This document shows, one piece after another, positions 7,733 through 15,879 of a stretch of 64,000 nucleotides of DNA. A program made the position numbers and the translations under genes. Below the pieces are notes generated by a model. That model had not been told where the DNA came from. It did no database searches and saw only the letters and a list, made by a program, of their open reading frames with translations. Positions within the stretch are counted from its first letter, which is position 1. Each line of letters starts with the position of its first letter. Origin of the DNA: an uncultured Lachnospiraceae bacterium (GTDB lineage: Bacteria > Bacillota > Clostridia > Lachnospirales > Lachnospiraceae); NCBI GenBank assembly GCA_900315945.1, contig ONAZ01000011.1, forward strand, positions 1 to 64,000. Reading direction: 5' to 3'.

Positions 7733-8821
7733 ATGATGAACAGCAAAATAAGCCCATTTACCAGAACTCCGGGAGTTGCAGGGAAAGCAATTATTGAAAC
7801 GCATTTCTCAGATGAAATTATTAATAATTTTAATAGTGAAGATTCCTATAAATATGTGTATAAAATAGTTGGATTAAGAGGTTCAGGTAAATCAGTAGAG
7901 TATTCACTTGTTATGAATCATTTTCGTGGGGAAAAGAAGTGGCTTGTATATTCATTGTCTGCAGGGGGAAACCCTATACAGACACTTATATCTGAGCTTA
8001 GCAGGATAGATTTTATTAATAACAAAAAGGTAAGCCAATCTATTGGTGGAAATATTGATGCAAGCGGAAATGTGGGTGTTTTATCAGCAGGCATTCAGGC
8101 ACAAGGAACTATAAATATATCTGAGAACGAGAACTATTATTCAGAAGAAGCCACATTAAAAGGAATGCTTGAAAAGGTTTCAAAGGAAAAATACAATGTA
8201 CTTGTAGGTGTTGATGATATAGCAAAAACAGAGGAGATGGCAGAATTTTTGTCGATACTTGGCACTCTAATTATGGATCCAAATATAAATATTCGTTTTA
8301 TATGCACGGGATTATCTAAAAACATAGAGGATTTTGTTAATCTTCCTCATCTTTCCTTTTTTGCAAGAAATGAATCTATTACTATGCAGGCACTTAATTT
8401 ACATAGTATGTCACAAAAATATAGACAGCTTCTTGGTATTTCACACGAAGATGCTGTTGCGTTATCAAAGTTTACAAAAGGTTATGCCTATGGATATCAG
8501 GTGCTAGGAGAAATATGCTTTAATCATCAAAAGTATGTTATAGATGAAGAGATAGAAGCAGAGTTTGACGAGACAATAGGGTCTCAATATGATTTAATTT
8601 GGACAACGATGACACAGTCGGAGCAGGATTTTATAAAGATTGTAACAAATACGGATACACATGCTGTCGCTGATATAAAAAGGGCGATGAATAATACAAA
8701 TAGTTTTAATTCTTTAAGAGACAGGTTAATAAAGAAGCATATCCTTGTTTCACCAAGCTATGGATGTTTAGAGGTTCCGCTTCCGAGATTTAAAGAGTAT
8801 GTGAACATTTGGCATACGTAG
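7733..8821 (+). CDS. Orc/Cdc6-like P-loop ATPase with C-terminal winged helix
   Basis: The start is ambiguous among ATG 7718, 7733 and 7736; GAGAG at 7724-7728 favours 7733 or 7736 (362 or 361 residues). Walker A is GLRGSGKS near residue 45, and the Walker B-like strand is YNVLVGVDDI near 155-165, followed by a sensor strand IRFICTGLS. Between them lies an unusual Gly/Ser-rich beta segment (about 100-130). The last 80 residues, from LIWTTMTQSEQDF, look like a winged helix. This arrangement matches Orc/Cdc6-like or STAND-like ATPases, some of which bind DNA repeats. The phased repeats just upstream suggest self-regulation or initiation of replication. It is flanked by a terminator and may be transferred DNA. 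Function unproven. Confidence 0.7.
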   Translation: MMNSKISPFTRTPGVAGKAIIETHFSDEIINNFNSEDSYKYVYKIVGLRGSGKSVEYSLVMNHFRGEKKWLVYSLSAGGNPIQTLISELSRIDFINNKKVSQSIGGNIDASGNVGVLSAGIQAQGTINISENENYYSEEATLKGMLEKVSKEKYNVLVGVDDIAKTEEMAEFLSILGTLIMDPNINIRFICTGLSKNIEDFVNLPHLSFFARNESITMQALNLHSMSQKYRQLLGISHEDAVALSKFTKGYAYGYQVLGEICFNHQKYVIDEEIEAEFDETIGSQYDLIWTTMTQSEQDFIKIVTNTDTHAVADIKRAMNNTNSFNSLRDRLIKKHILVSPSYGCLEVPLPRFKEYVNIWHT

Positions 8822-8830
8822 GAGTATAAT
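8802..8830 (+). promoter_or_regulatory. Possible promoter for the VanZ-like gene
   Basis: TGAACA (8802-8807), a 17-base spacer and a consensus TATAAT (8825-8830). The predicted start at 8837 is only two bases before ATG 8839, and no ribosome site is near, so the transcript would be almost leaderless. Confidence 0.35.
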
Positions 8831-8838
8831 AACTAATT

Positions 8839-9309
8839 ATGCGAAGAAGAATATTTATAATACTTACAATAGTATGGATGATAGTAATATTTGCATTTTC
8901 TGCAAAAGATGCTGATGCGTCCCAGCAGGAAAGCTATAAAGTAGGATTTATTATAGGGCGACTTGTAGTAGAAGACTTCGAGAATCAGACCTATGATGAA
9001 CAATTAGAATTTGCAAAGTTAGTAGATCATCCAATTAGAAAGACAGCCCACGCAATGGAATATGCGATACTAGGTTTCCTAGTATTTGGTGCCTTATATA
9101 GTTCATCAATGAGGTGGTATCTTCAGGGATTAATAGCTTGGGGCATTGCCACTTTATATGCTGCAAGTGACGAGTTTCACCAGCTTTTTGTACCAGGTAG
9201 AAGTGGTGAATTTAAAGATGTGTGTATAGACAGTGTGGGAGTAATAATAGGTGTTCTTATAGGACTTCTCATTTTCTCAAAACACTATAAAAATATTAAA
9301 GAGTCATAA
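8839..9309 (+). CDS. VanZ-like family membrane protein
   Basis: 156 residues with an N-terminal membrane helix (IFIILTIVWMIVIFAF) and three more after residue 75. The VanZ family signatures are clear: RKTAHAMEYAILGFL near 76-90, YAASDEFHQLFVPGRSGEF near 114-132, then DVCIDSVG. VanZ-type proteins confer low-level teicoplanin tolerance in one case; most members have no known activity. GGAG at 8821-8824 lies 14 bases from the ATG, too far for a normal ribosome site. It stands between an accessory stretch and the holB group. Confidence 0.9.
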   Translation: MRRRIFIILTIVWMIVIFAFSAKDADASQQESYKVGFIIGRLVVEDFENQTYDEQLEFAKLVDHPIRKTAHAMEYAILGFLVFGALYSSSMRWYLQGLIAWGIATLYAASDEFHQLFVPGRSGEFKDVCIDSVGVIIGVLIGLLIFSKHYKNIKES

Positions 9310-9333
9310 TTTCTACTACACGAAGAGAAGAAA

Positions 9334-9367
9334 ATATAGTATTATACTATATTGTAAATGTATTTAC
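9334..9367. promoter_or_regulatory. Two adjacent perfect palindromes before holB
   Basis: ATATAGTATTATACTATAT (9334-9352, 9+1+9) and GTAAATGTATTTAC (9354-9367, 6+2+6) lie side by side 17 bases before the holB start. The first contains a TATACT -10-like box. They may be a promoter with a dimeric repressor site; the regulator is unknown. Confidence 0.4.
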
Positions 9368-9384
9368 GATTATTGAGGTTATAG

Positions 9385-10437
9385 ATGAAATTTGAAGATG
9401 TTATAGGCCAAGAGGCGTTAAAAGAGCACATGCAAAGCGCCATAAGACTTGGTAAGATAAGCCATGCTTATATTATTAATGGTGAAGCGGGGTTTTCTAA
9501 GAAGCTTCTAGCAGAAGCATTTGCCCAGGCTTTACTTTGTAGTAAACTTAATCCTGATTATGATAAGAATCAGGTATCTTTCCCAGGACTTGAGGTGGAA
9601 GAGCCTAAGCTTCCTGAGGTAATAGAGCCTTGTTGTGAATGTACAAGTTGCAAGAAGGCAAGTCATCATAACCACCCGGATATAATCTACATTTCCCATG
9701 AAAAACCAAATCTCATATCGAAGGAAGAGATACGAAATCAACTAGTTAATACTGTTGATATTATTCCCTATGAGAGTAAACGGAAAATATACATATTAGA
9801 AGATGGACAGTTCATGAATGAGGCGGGACAAAACACTCTTCTTAAGACTATAGAGGAGCCGCCAGACTTTGTAACTATAATAATTCTAACAACCAATAAG
9901 GAGAAGTTACTTCCAACGGTGCTATCTAGATGTGTATGTCTAGATGTTAAGCCAGTTAAAAAAAGTGTCATTAAATCCTATCTTATGGATAAGGGAATCG
10001 TGGATTATCAGGCGGATATGGCTATTAATTTCGCTGAAGGAAACCCTGGCAAGGCATTAATGATAGCTAGTGATGTTGAATTTCAGAATCGTAGAAAGCT
10101 TATTATTAATACAATAAGGGATTTCGACGGGTTTAACTCTAAGAGGATTGCCGATATGGCAAAGAAAATAGAAGAAGACAAGGATAACATAGATAGTTAC
10201 TTTGATCTAATAATGGTATTTCTTCGAGATGTACTTGTATATAAAACAACTGGAGATGAGAAGAGAGTTCATTTCCGAGAAGAGATATCTGTTATACGAG
10301 ATATATCAAGGCATAAACTTAGCCAGATAAATGAGCTAATCAATATCACAAAGGATGCCAGAGATAAGGTAAATGCTCAGGTTACGCTAGGCTTAACAAT
10401 AGAAATGATGCTACATAAAATGAAGGAGACAGTATAA
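9385..10437 (+). CDS. holB: DNA polymerase III subunit delta prime
   Basis: 350 residues, a clamp-loader subunit that loads the beta sliding clamp onto primed DNA. The N-terminus (FEDVIGQEALKEHMQSAIRL, HAYIINGEAG) has the degenerate P-loop usual for delta prime. A zinc-binding CCECTSCKKASHHNHPD segment lies near residues 75-95, and the SRC-containing sensor region LKTIEEPPDFVTIIILTT and LPTVLSRC near 155-185. Ribosome site GAGG at 9375-9378. The stop is followed immediately by ricT, as in other Firmicutes, where holB and yaaT are neighbours. Confident. Confidence 0.95.
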   Translation: MKFEDVIGQEALKEHMQSAIRLGKISHAYIINGEAGFSKKLLAEAFAQALLCSKLNPDYDKNQVSFPGLEVEEPKLPEVIEPCCECTSCKKASHHNHPDIIYISHEKPNLISKEEIRNQLVNTVDIIPYESKRKIYILEDGQFMNEAGQNTLLKTIEEPPDFVTIIILTTNKEKLLPTVLSRCVCLDVKPVKKSVIKSYLMDKGIVDYQADMAINFAEGNPGKALMIASDVEFQNRRKLIINTIRDFDGFNSKRIADMAKKIEEDKDNIDSYFDLIMVFLRDVLVYKTTGDEKRVHFREEISVIRDISRHKLSQINELINITKDARDKVNAQVTLGLTIEMMLHKMKETV

Positions 10438-11490
10438 ATGGTAACAGTAATAGGTGTAAGATTTAGAAATGTTGGAAAGATATATTATTTTGATCCAACA
10501 GGATTCGAGCTTAAGGTAGGAGATAAGGTAATAGTAGAGACTGCAAGAGGTTTAGAAATAGGAACAGTTCTTCTAGCAGCAAGGGAAGTTAGCGAAGAAA
10601 GTATTGTAAGTCCTCTAAAGGGAATAGAAAGAATTGCCACAGAAAAGGATGTTGAACACGCTAGAGAAAATACAGAAAAAGAGAAAGAAGCTTGTAAAGT
10701 CTGTAAAGAAAAGATACTTAAGCATGAACTTGATATGAAACTTGTTGGTGCAGAATACACATTTGACAACAAGAAGTTATTATTCTACTTTACATCAGAA
10801 GGAAGGGTTGATTTCAGAGAGCTCGTTAAGGATCTTGCAGGTGTATTTAGAACAAGAATAGAACTTCGTCAAATTGGTGTAAGAGATGAGGCAAAAATTC
10901 TCGGAGGTCTTGGAATATGTGGACGCGAGCTATGTTGTGCTTCATACCTTTCGGATTTTGCACCTGTGTCAATTAAGATGGCAAAGGAGCAGGGACTTCC
11001 TCTTAACCCAACGAAGATCTCTGGAAATTGTGGCAGGTTAATGTGTTGTCTTAAGAATGAGAATGAGACTTATAAGTATCTCAATAGTAATCTTCCTAAT
11101 AAGGGAGATACAATTAAAACACCTACTGGACGAGAAGCTGTTGTTGAAGATGTAAATGTACTTAGACAGCAGGTTATTGTTGTTGTGGAAGGTGAAGATG
11201 ATATTAAAGAAAGACAGACTTATCATGTAAGTGAGATTAACTTTAAGAGCTCTAATCGAAAGAAGATAGAGGTCACTGATGAGGAAGTTAAAGAGTTAAA
11301 AGGCTTAGAAGATAGCGATGAACCTGCTATAGAGGAAAAGAATGAGAATAAGCCTAATAAACAAAAAAATAAAAAAGACAACAACTCAGAAAAAACTGAA
11401 AAAGAGAAATCAGGCAATAATAAGAAAAATAAAAGAAGAAGGAATAAAAACCGTAATAAGAATAACAACAAAAACAAAGAAAACAATTAG
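10438..11490 (+). CDS. ricT: RicT/YaaT PSP1-domain protein
   Basis: 350 residues. The PSP1 domain fills about 1-270, with conserved cysteines in GGLGICGRELCCASYL and SGNCGRLMCCLKNE, which in the RicAFT complex help ligate 4Fe-4S clusters. That complex is needed for RNase Y-directed mRNA processing, competence and sporulation in Bacillus. The last 60 residues are a Lys/Asn/Glu low-complexity tail, likely disordered and possibly RNA-binding. It starts on the base after the holB stop. The order holB-ricT-trmN6-rsmI matches Bacillus except that yabA and yazA are absent. Confidence 0.95.
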   Translation: MVTVIGVRFRNVGKIYYFDPTGFELKVGDKVIVETARGLEIGTVLLAAREVSEESIVSPLKGIERIATEKDVEHARENTEKEKEACKVCKEKILKHELDMKLVGAEYTFDNKKLLFYFTSEGRVDFRELVKDLAGVFRTRIELRQIGVRDEAKILGGLGICGRELCCASYLSDFAPVSIKMAKEQGLPLNPTKISGNCGRLMCCLKNENETYKYLNSNLPNKGDTIKTPTGREAVVEDVNVLRQQVIVVVEGEDDIKERQTYHVSEINFKSSNRKKIEVTDEEVKELKGLEDSDEPAIEEKNENKPNKQKNKKDNNSEKTEKEKSGNNKKNKRRRNKNRNKNNNKNKENN

Positions 11491-11526
11491 TATAAAAAAT
11501 GTATAGTTATTAAAAGGGGAACAGCA

Positions 11527-12258
11527 TTGATTCTAGAGAATGAGCGATTAGATGAACTTCATAGGAAGGGATATAAGATAATACAAGATCCTAATCGTTT
11601 TTGCTTTGGAATGGATGCTGTTTTGTTATCTGCATTTGCAAATGTAAGAAAAGGAGAGAAGGTTCTAGATATTGGAACAGGTACAGGAATTATTCCTATT
11701 CTTATGGAAGCAAGATATGGGGGAGAAAGTTACGTTGGAATAGAGATCCAGGAAGATGTAGCAGACATGGCTAGTCGTTCAGTGAAATACAATAATCTTG
11801 AAGACAAAATCGTTATTGACAATGCTGATGTAAAAGATGCCCTAGAACTTTACGGCTCTTCTCACTTTGATGTAATAACAACCAACCCACCATATATGAC
11901 AGTTGATAAAGGTTTAGTCAATCCTAGTGACACTAAAGCATTATCACGACATGAGATTTCTGTAAAACTAGAAGATATAATGTCTATTAGCTCTAAGATT
12001 CTTAAGAATAAAGGTAGATTTTATATGATTCACAGACCGGCGCGTCTTGTAGAAATCATGAATGTGATGAGGAAATATAATCTGGAAATCAAAAGAATTA
12101 GAATGGTTCATCCCTATATTGATAAAGAGGCTAATATGGTTCTAATAGAAGCAATGCACGATGGTAAGCCTTTTTTAAAAGTGGAAAACCCGCTTATAGT
12201 ATATGAAAAAAGTGGAGAATATACTAAAGAAGTAATGGATATATATTATGGAGGATAA
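11527..12258 (+). CDS. tRNA1(Val) adenine-N6 methyltransferase, TrmN6/YabB type
   Basis: 243 residues starting at TTG 11527, supported by AGGGGA at 11515-11520 (spacer 6). SAM-binding motif I is VLDIGTGTGIIPILM near residues 43-57, and the N6-adenine catalytic motif is TTNPPYM near 118-124, preceded by the N-terminal RFCFGMDAVLL typical of YabB/TrmN6. It methylates A37 of tRNA1(Val) in Escherichia coli; the same substrate is likely but not shown here. Two bases separate it from rsmI, so they are cotranscribed. Confidence 0.9.
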   Translation: MILENERLDELHRKGYKIIQDPNRFCFGMDAVLLSAFANVRKGEKVLDIGTGTGIIPILMEARYGGESYVGIEIQEDVADMASRSVKYNNLEDKIVIDNADVKDALELYGSSHFDVITTNPPYMTVDKGLVNPSDTKALSRHEISVKLEDIMSISSKILKNKGRFYMIHRPARLVEIMNVMRKYNLEIKRIRMVHPYIDKEANMVLIEAMHDGKPFLKVENPLIVYEKSGEYTKEVMDIYYGG

Positions 12259-12260
12259 GA

Positions 12261-13103
12261 ATGTCAGGAATCTTATATCTATGCGCTACTCCAATTGGAA
12301 ATATGGAAGATATAACATATAGAGTAGTAAGAATATTAAAGGAAGTTGATCTAATTGCAGCAGAAGATACAAGAACGTCTAAAAAGTTGCTTGATAGATA
12401 CAATATCAACACACCAATGACCTCTTATCACGAACACAACAAGATTGAAAAGGCAAAAACTTTAATAAATAAATTACATGATGGTAATAATATTGCGTTA
12501 ATTACAGATGCCGGCACGCCAGGAATATCCGATCCTGGAGAAGAGTTAGTAGCTATGTGTTATGATGAGAATATAGAAGTTACATCTCTTCCGGGGGCTG
12601 CTGCCCTTATTACTGCAATAACTATGTCAGGTCAGCCAAGTAGAAGATTTGTATTCGAAGCATTTCTTCCAAAGGATAAAAAATATAGAAGACATGTTTT
12701 AGAAGAACTGAAAAATGAGACTAGAACAATAATAATATACGAGAGTCCTCATCATCTAAAGTCAACTCTAAAGGAATTAGAGAGTGTACTTGGAAAAGAT
12801 AGAGAACTAACTATTACAAGAGAGCTTACTAAGAGACACGAAGAAAAGAATAAAACCACATTTGAAAAAGCCATAGAGTACTACGAAGAAAATGAACCAA
12901 GAGGCGAATATGTTCTTGTAATTGCAGGTAAGTCAAGGGCAATGCAAGAAGAGGAAAGAAGGGAAATGTGGGAAGAAACAACTATTAAGGAACATATGGA
13001 TATATATTTGAAGCAGGGACTAGACAAGAAAGAGGCCATGAAAGCAGTGGCAAAGGATAGAGGAGTAAGCAAAAGGGACATATATAAAGAACTAATTGAC
13101 TAA
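12261..13103 (+). CDS. rsmI: 16S rRNA 2'-O-methyltransferase RsmI
   Basis: 280 residues. RsmI methylates the ribose of C1402 in 16S rRNA, in the decoding centre. Diagnostic stretches are LYLCATPIGNMEDIT at the start, AAEDTRTSKKLL, TDAGTPGISDPGEEL near 86-100 and EAFLPKDKKYR, followed by YESPHHL. The C-terminal part (VSKRDIYKELID) is the usual helical domain. Normal length. It shares the holB-ricT-trmN6 operon. Confidence 0.96.
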   Translation: MSGILYLCATPIGNMEDITYRVVRILKEVDLIAAEDTRTSKKLLDRYNINTPMTSYHEHNKIEKAKTLINKLHDGNNIALITDAGTPGISDPGEELVAMCYDENIEVTSLPGAAALITAITMSGQPSRRFVFEAFLPKDKKYRRHVLEELKNETRTIIIYESPHHLKSTLKELESVLGKDRELTITRELTKRHEEKNKTTFEKAIEYYEENEPRGEYVLVIAGKSRAMQEEERREMWEETTIKEHMDIYLKQGLDKKEAMKAVAKDRGVSKRDIYKELID

Positions 13104-13134
13104 TTACGTTTTCAGGAAAGAGGTTACTTAGATA

Positions 13135-13788
13135 ATGGAAATAGATGCAATTCTTATTGACTTAGATGGAACTATTACAGATACAGAGAGAATTTACCAG
13201 AAGCATTGGAATAAAGCTGCAAAAGAATTAGGATACGATTTCTTTACAAAAGAAGATGCCCTAAATCTCAGAAGTGCCTGGGGGTCTTATGCAGAAAAGA
13301 TGTTGTATGATAAATACGCAGATAAATTAGATTTCGAGAAGCTACATGACCTTTGTGCTGTTAATACGAGAAAAGAACTTGAAGAAAAGGGTACACCTCT
13401 TAAGCCTTATGCAAAGGAGTTTCTAGAAGAAGTAAGAAGGTTTAATAAGAAAATTGTTCTTGTGTCATCTTCTAAGATGGAGACTATCAAGTGGAGAATA
13501 GCAGAGGTTGGATTAGAAAATGCCTTTGATGATGTTGTATCGGCCCATGATATGAAGAGAGGAAAACCTTATCCTGAACCATATCTGTATGCCTGTGATG
13601 TAATAAAAGTAAAGCCTGAAAATACCATTGCTATTGAGGACTCTCCAAATGGAGTTGAGTCGGCTTATCTTGCAGGATGTAACACAATAATGGTGCCAGA
13701 TATGACTGAGGCGGATGAAGAACTTAAATCAAAATTATATGGATATGCAGAAAACTTAATGGAAGTTCTAGACATTTTGGATGTATAA
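13135..13788 (+). CDS. HAD-family phosphatase, beta-phosphoglucomutase-like
   Basis: 217 residues. HAD motif I is IDLDGTITDTE near residues 8-18, motif II VLVSSS near 103-108, motif III lysine in KRGKPYPEPY, and motif IV EDSPNGVESA. A helical cap of about 60 residues between motifs I and II places it in subfamily I, the group with phosphoglycolate phosphatase and beta-phosphoglucomutase. The substrate cannot be told from the sequence. AGAGG lies 12 bases before the ATG, a long spacer. Confidence 0.88.
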   Translation: MEIDAILIDLDGTITDTERIYQKHWNKAAKELGYDFFTKEDALNLRSAWGSYAEKMLYDKYADKLDFEKLHDLCAVNTRKELEEKGTPLKPYAKEFLEEVRRFNKKIVLVSSSKMETIKWRIAEVGLENAFDDVVSAHDMKRGKPYPEPYLYACDVIKVKPENTIAIEDSPNGVESAYLAGCNTIMVPDMTEADEELKSKLYGYAENLMEVLDILDV

Positions 13789-13854
13789 TAGGGTATAACT
13801 AGGAATTGTTTTAGAAAGGTTAAATAATGTATTTAATTACAAGGGGGTAGAACT

Positions 13855-14601
13855 ATGGATATGGAAAAGGTAAAGAAGCTGCAAGAGTTCATTGACGAGT
13901 CAAAACATATTGTGTTCTTTGGGGGAGCAGGCGTGTCAACAGAAAGTGGAATCCCTGACTTTCGTAGTGTTGATGGTCTATATAATCAAAAGTATGATTA
14001 TCCACCAGAGCAGATATTATCTCATACATTTTTTATGCATAAAGTAGAAGAATTCTATCGCTTCTATTATGACAAGATTATGATTACGGGAATAGAGCCA
14101 AATGCTGCCCATAAGAAATTAGCAGAATTAGAGAAGGCAGGAAAGTTAGATGCCGTAGTAACACAAAACATTGATGGGCTACACCAGAAGGCAGGAAGTA
14201 AGACGGTATATGAACTTCATGGAAGCACACTTCGTAATTATTGTATGGATTGTGGAGAATTCTATGATGGGGATTATATCTTATCTTGTAAGGATAAGCC
14301 TGATTTTAAAGGAGTCCCTCGTTGTGAGAAATGCGGAGGCATTATTAAGCCAGATGTTGTTCTATATGAGGAAGGACTTGATGATTATCAGGTTAGCGGT
14401 TCCGTAAATGCTATTTCTAATGCTGATATGCTTATAATAGGAGGAACTAGTCTTGCAGTTTATCCGGCAGCAGGGCTCATTAACTATTTCAACGGAAAGC
14501 ATTTAGTACTTATTAATAAGGGAGAAACTAGTAGACAAACATCAGCTGATCTTGTAATAACGGATCCAATTGGCCAGGTTCTAGACCAGATTAAGTGTTA
14601 A
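13855..14601 (+). CDS. cobB: NAD-dependent protein deacylase (sirtuin)
   Basis: 248 residues, full length for a bacterial class U/III sirtuin. It removes acyl groups from lysines using NAD. Seen: FFGGAGVSTESGIPDFRS (NAD-binding and GAG motif), TQNIDGLHQKAGS, the catalytic His in YELHGS, the zinc cysteines CMDC and CEKCGG, and GGTSLAVYPA. Ribosome site AAGGGGG precedes the ATG (spacer 7). It is separate from the ribosomal operon that follows, which has its own promoter. Confidence 0.95.
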   Translation: MDMEKVKKLQEFIDESKHIVFFGGAGVSTESGIPDFRSVDGLYNQKYDYPPEQILSHTFFMHKVEEFYRFYYDKIMITGIEPNAAHKKLAELEKAGKLDAVVTQNIDGLHQKAGSKTVYELHGSTLRNYCMDCGEFYDGDYILSCKDKPDFKGVPRCEKCGGIIKPDVVLYEEGLDDYQVSGSVNAISNADMLIIGGTSLAVYPAAGLINYFNGKHLVLINKGETSRQTSADLVITDPIGQVLDQIKC

Positions 14602-14635
14602 TTATTAAATTTTTATTAACTTTTTAATATTTCTC

Positions 14636-14664
14636 TTGTAAAAACATCATATTAGTGATATTAT
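14636..14664 (+). promoter_or_regulatory. Promoter of the rpsF-ssb-rpsR operon
   Basis: TTGTAA (14636-14641), a 17-base spacer and TATTAT (14659-14664). Transcription would start near 14671, leaving a leader of about 70 bases. Confidence 0.65.
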
Positions 14665-14671
14665 CTAGTCT

Positions 14672-14731
14672 CGTGGTATATAAAAATATCCTTAGATATG
14701 CGAAAGTATATCTCATTAGTCCAAAAGGAGG
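14672..14731 (+). promoter_or_regulatory. Structured leader of rpsF, possible S6:S18 autoregulatory site
   Basis: The leader contains a GAAA-tetraloop hairpin (AGATATGC/GTATATCT, 14694-14713) and a preceding weaker stem GGTATA/TATCC (14675-14690). In many bacteria the S6:S18 complex represses this operon through a leader RNA. I cannot align this sequence with certainty to that consensus. Confidence 0.3.
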
Positions 14732-14740
14732 TAAGAAAGC

Positions 14741-15031
14741 ATGAACAAGTATGAATTAGCACTCGTTGTTAATGCGAAGATCGAAGACGATGTAAGAGAA
14801 GCTACAGTTGAGAAAGCTAAAGGTTACATCACACGTTTCGGTGGAACAGTAACAGAGGTTGAAGATCAGGGAAAGAAAAAGCTTGCTTATGAAATCCAAA
14901 AGATGAGCGAAGGCTATTACTACTTCATCCAATTTGATGCTGAACCAGAGACACCTGCTCAAGTAGAGAAGAGTGTTCGCATTATGGACAACGTTCTTCG
15001 ATTTTTATGCGTTAGAGCTGACGAGGCATAG
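14741..15031 (+). CDS. rpsF: 30S ribosomal protein S6
   Basis: 96 residues, normal length. Starts MNKYELALVVNAKIEDD, with the typical GGTVTEVEDQGKKKLAYEI core, then YYFIQFDA. S6 binds S18 on the platform of the small subunit. AAAGGAGG is 12 bases upstream of ATG 14741. First gene of the conserved rpsF-ssb-rpsR operon. Confidence 0.97.
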   Translation: MNKYELALVVNAKIEDDVREATVEKAKGYITRFGGTVTEVEDQGKKKLAYEIQKMSEGYYYFIQFDAEPETPAQVEKSVRIMDNVLRFLCVRADEA

Positions 15032-15054
15032 GATTTAGTTAAAGGAGAACAAGT

Positions 15055-15486
15055 ATGAATAAAGTAATATTAATGGGACGTCTTACAAGAGACCCTGAAG
15101 TTAGATATGGTAATGATAATAAACCAGTTGCACGTTATTCAATAGCGGTTGATAGAAGATATAAGGATCAGAACGGAAATTATCCAACTGATTTCTTTAA
15201 TCTCGTATCATTTGGTAATACTGCATCTTTCGTTGAGAAATATCTTAGAAAAGGAACTAAGATTGTAATCGACGGAGAGTTACGTAATAATAATTACGAA
15301 AAAGACGGAAAAACCGTTTATCAGGATCAAATCGTTGCAAATTCTGTTGAGTTTGCTGAGAGTAAGAATGCCCAAGGCGGAAATGGAGATTATTCTAATG
15401 CACCATCTAACCAGCCTACAGGGGATGCAGGTGATGGCTTTAATGCAATAGAAGACGCAACAGAAGATAATCTCCCATTTGTATAA
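15055..15486 (+). CDS. ssb: Single-stranded DNA-binding protein
   Basis: 143 residues. The OB fold covers 1-105 (MNKVILMGRLTRDPEVRY, FFNLVSFG, YLRKGTKIVIDGEL). It is followed by a short Gly/Asn/Ser-rich linker and an acidic tip ending ATEDNLPFV, close to the DDDLPF peptide that recruits replication and repair proteins. It lies between rpsF and rpsR as in most Firmicutes. Ribosome site AAAGGAG precedes ATG 15055. Confidence 0.97.
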   Translation: MNKVILMGRLTRDPEVRYGNDNKPVARYSIAVDRRYKDQNGNYPTDFFNLVSFGNTASFVEKYLRKGTKIVIDGELRNNNYEKDGKTVYQDQIVANSVEFAESKNAQGGNGDYSNAPSNQPTGDAGDGFNAIEDATEDNLPFV

Positions 15487-15501
15487 TAGGAGGGAATAAT
15501 C

Positions 15502-15747
15502 ATGGCTTATAATAAATCAGCTGGTGGAAGAAGACCTATGCACAGAAGAAAGAAAGTATGTGTGTTCTGTGGAAAAGATAATGTAATTAGCTATAAGGAC
15601 ACAGCAACACTTAAGAAATACATTTCTGAAAGAGGTAAGATTCTTCCTCGTCGTATTACAGGTAACTGTGCTAAGCATCAGAGAGCTCTTACAGTAGCAA
15701 TTAAGAGAGCTCGTCACGTAGCACTTATGCCATACGTACAAGAATAA
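15502..15747 (+). CDS. rpsR: 30S ribosomal protein S18
   Basis: 81 residues. Core motifs: [29 protein letters not shown] and [19 protein letters not shown]. The two CxxC-like cysteines indicate a zinc-binding (C+) form. It partners S6 in the ribosome. GGAGG precedes ATG 15502 and a terminator follows the stop. Confidence 0.97.
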   Translation: MAYNKSAGGRRPMHRRKKVCVFCGKDNVISYKDTATLKKYISERGKILPRRITGNCAKHQRALTVAIKRARHVALMPYVQE

Positions 15748-15755
15748 GATTTACT

Positions 15756-15792
15756 AATAGACTTCTTGGAATACCCGAGAGGTCTATTTTTA
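15756..15792 (+). terminator. Terminator of the rpsF-ssb-rpsR operon
   Basis: Arms AATAGAC/GTCTATT extended by further pairs to CTTGG/CCCGAG, loop near 15770-15774, then TTTTTA. Confidence 0.8.
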
Positions 15793-15813
15793 TGCCTATA
15801 ATAAAGAATAATC

Positions 15814-15842
15814 TTGATAATATAGGGAACATTTGATAGAAT
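15814..15842 (+). promoter_or_regulatory. Promoter of the 15880 membrane-protein gene
   Basis: TTGATA (15814-15819), a 17-base spacer and TAGAAT (15837-15842) with a TGn extension. Confidence 0.6.
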
Positions 15843-15879
15843 ATGCGTTGTATATTTCGTTTAAGAAAGGAGTAAAAAC

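Noticed and set aside
14597-14625. AT-only inverted repeat GTTAAT/ATTAAC plus T-run after the sirtuin gene
   Set aside because: The six-pair stem contains only two G-C pairs and a long loop, too weak to call a terminator.
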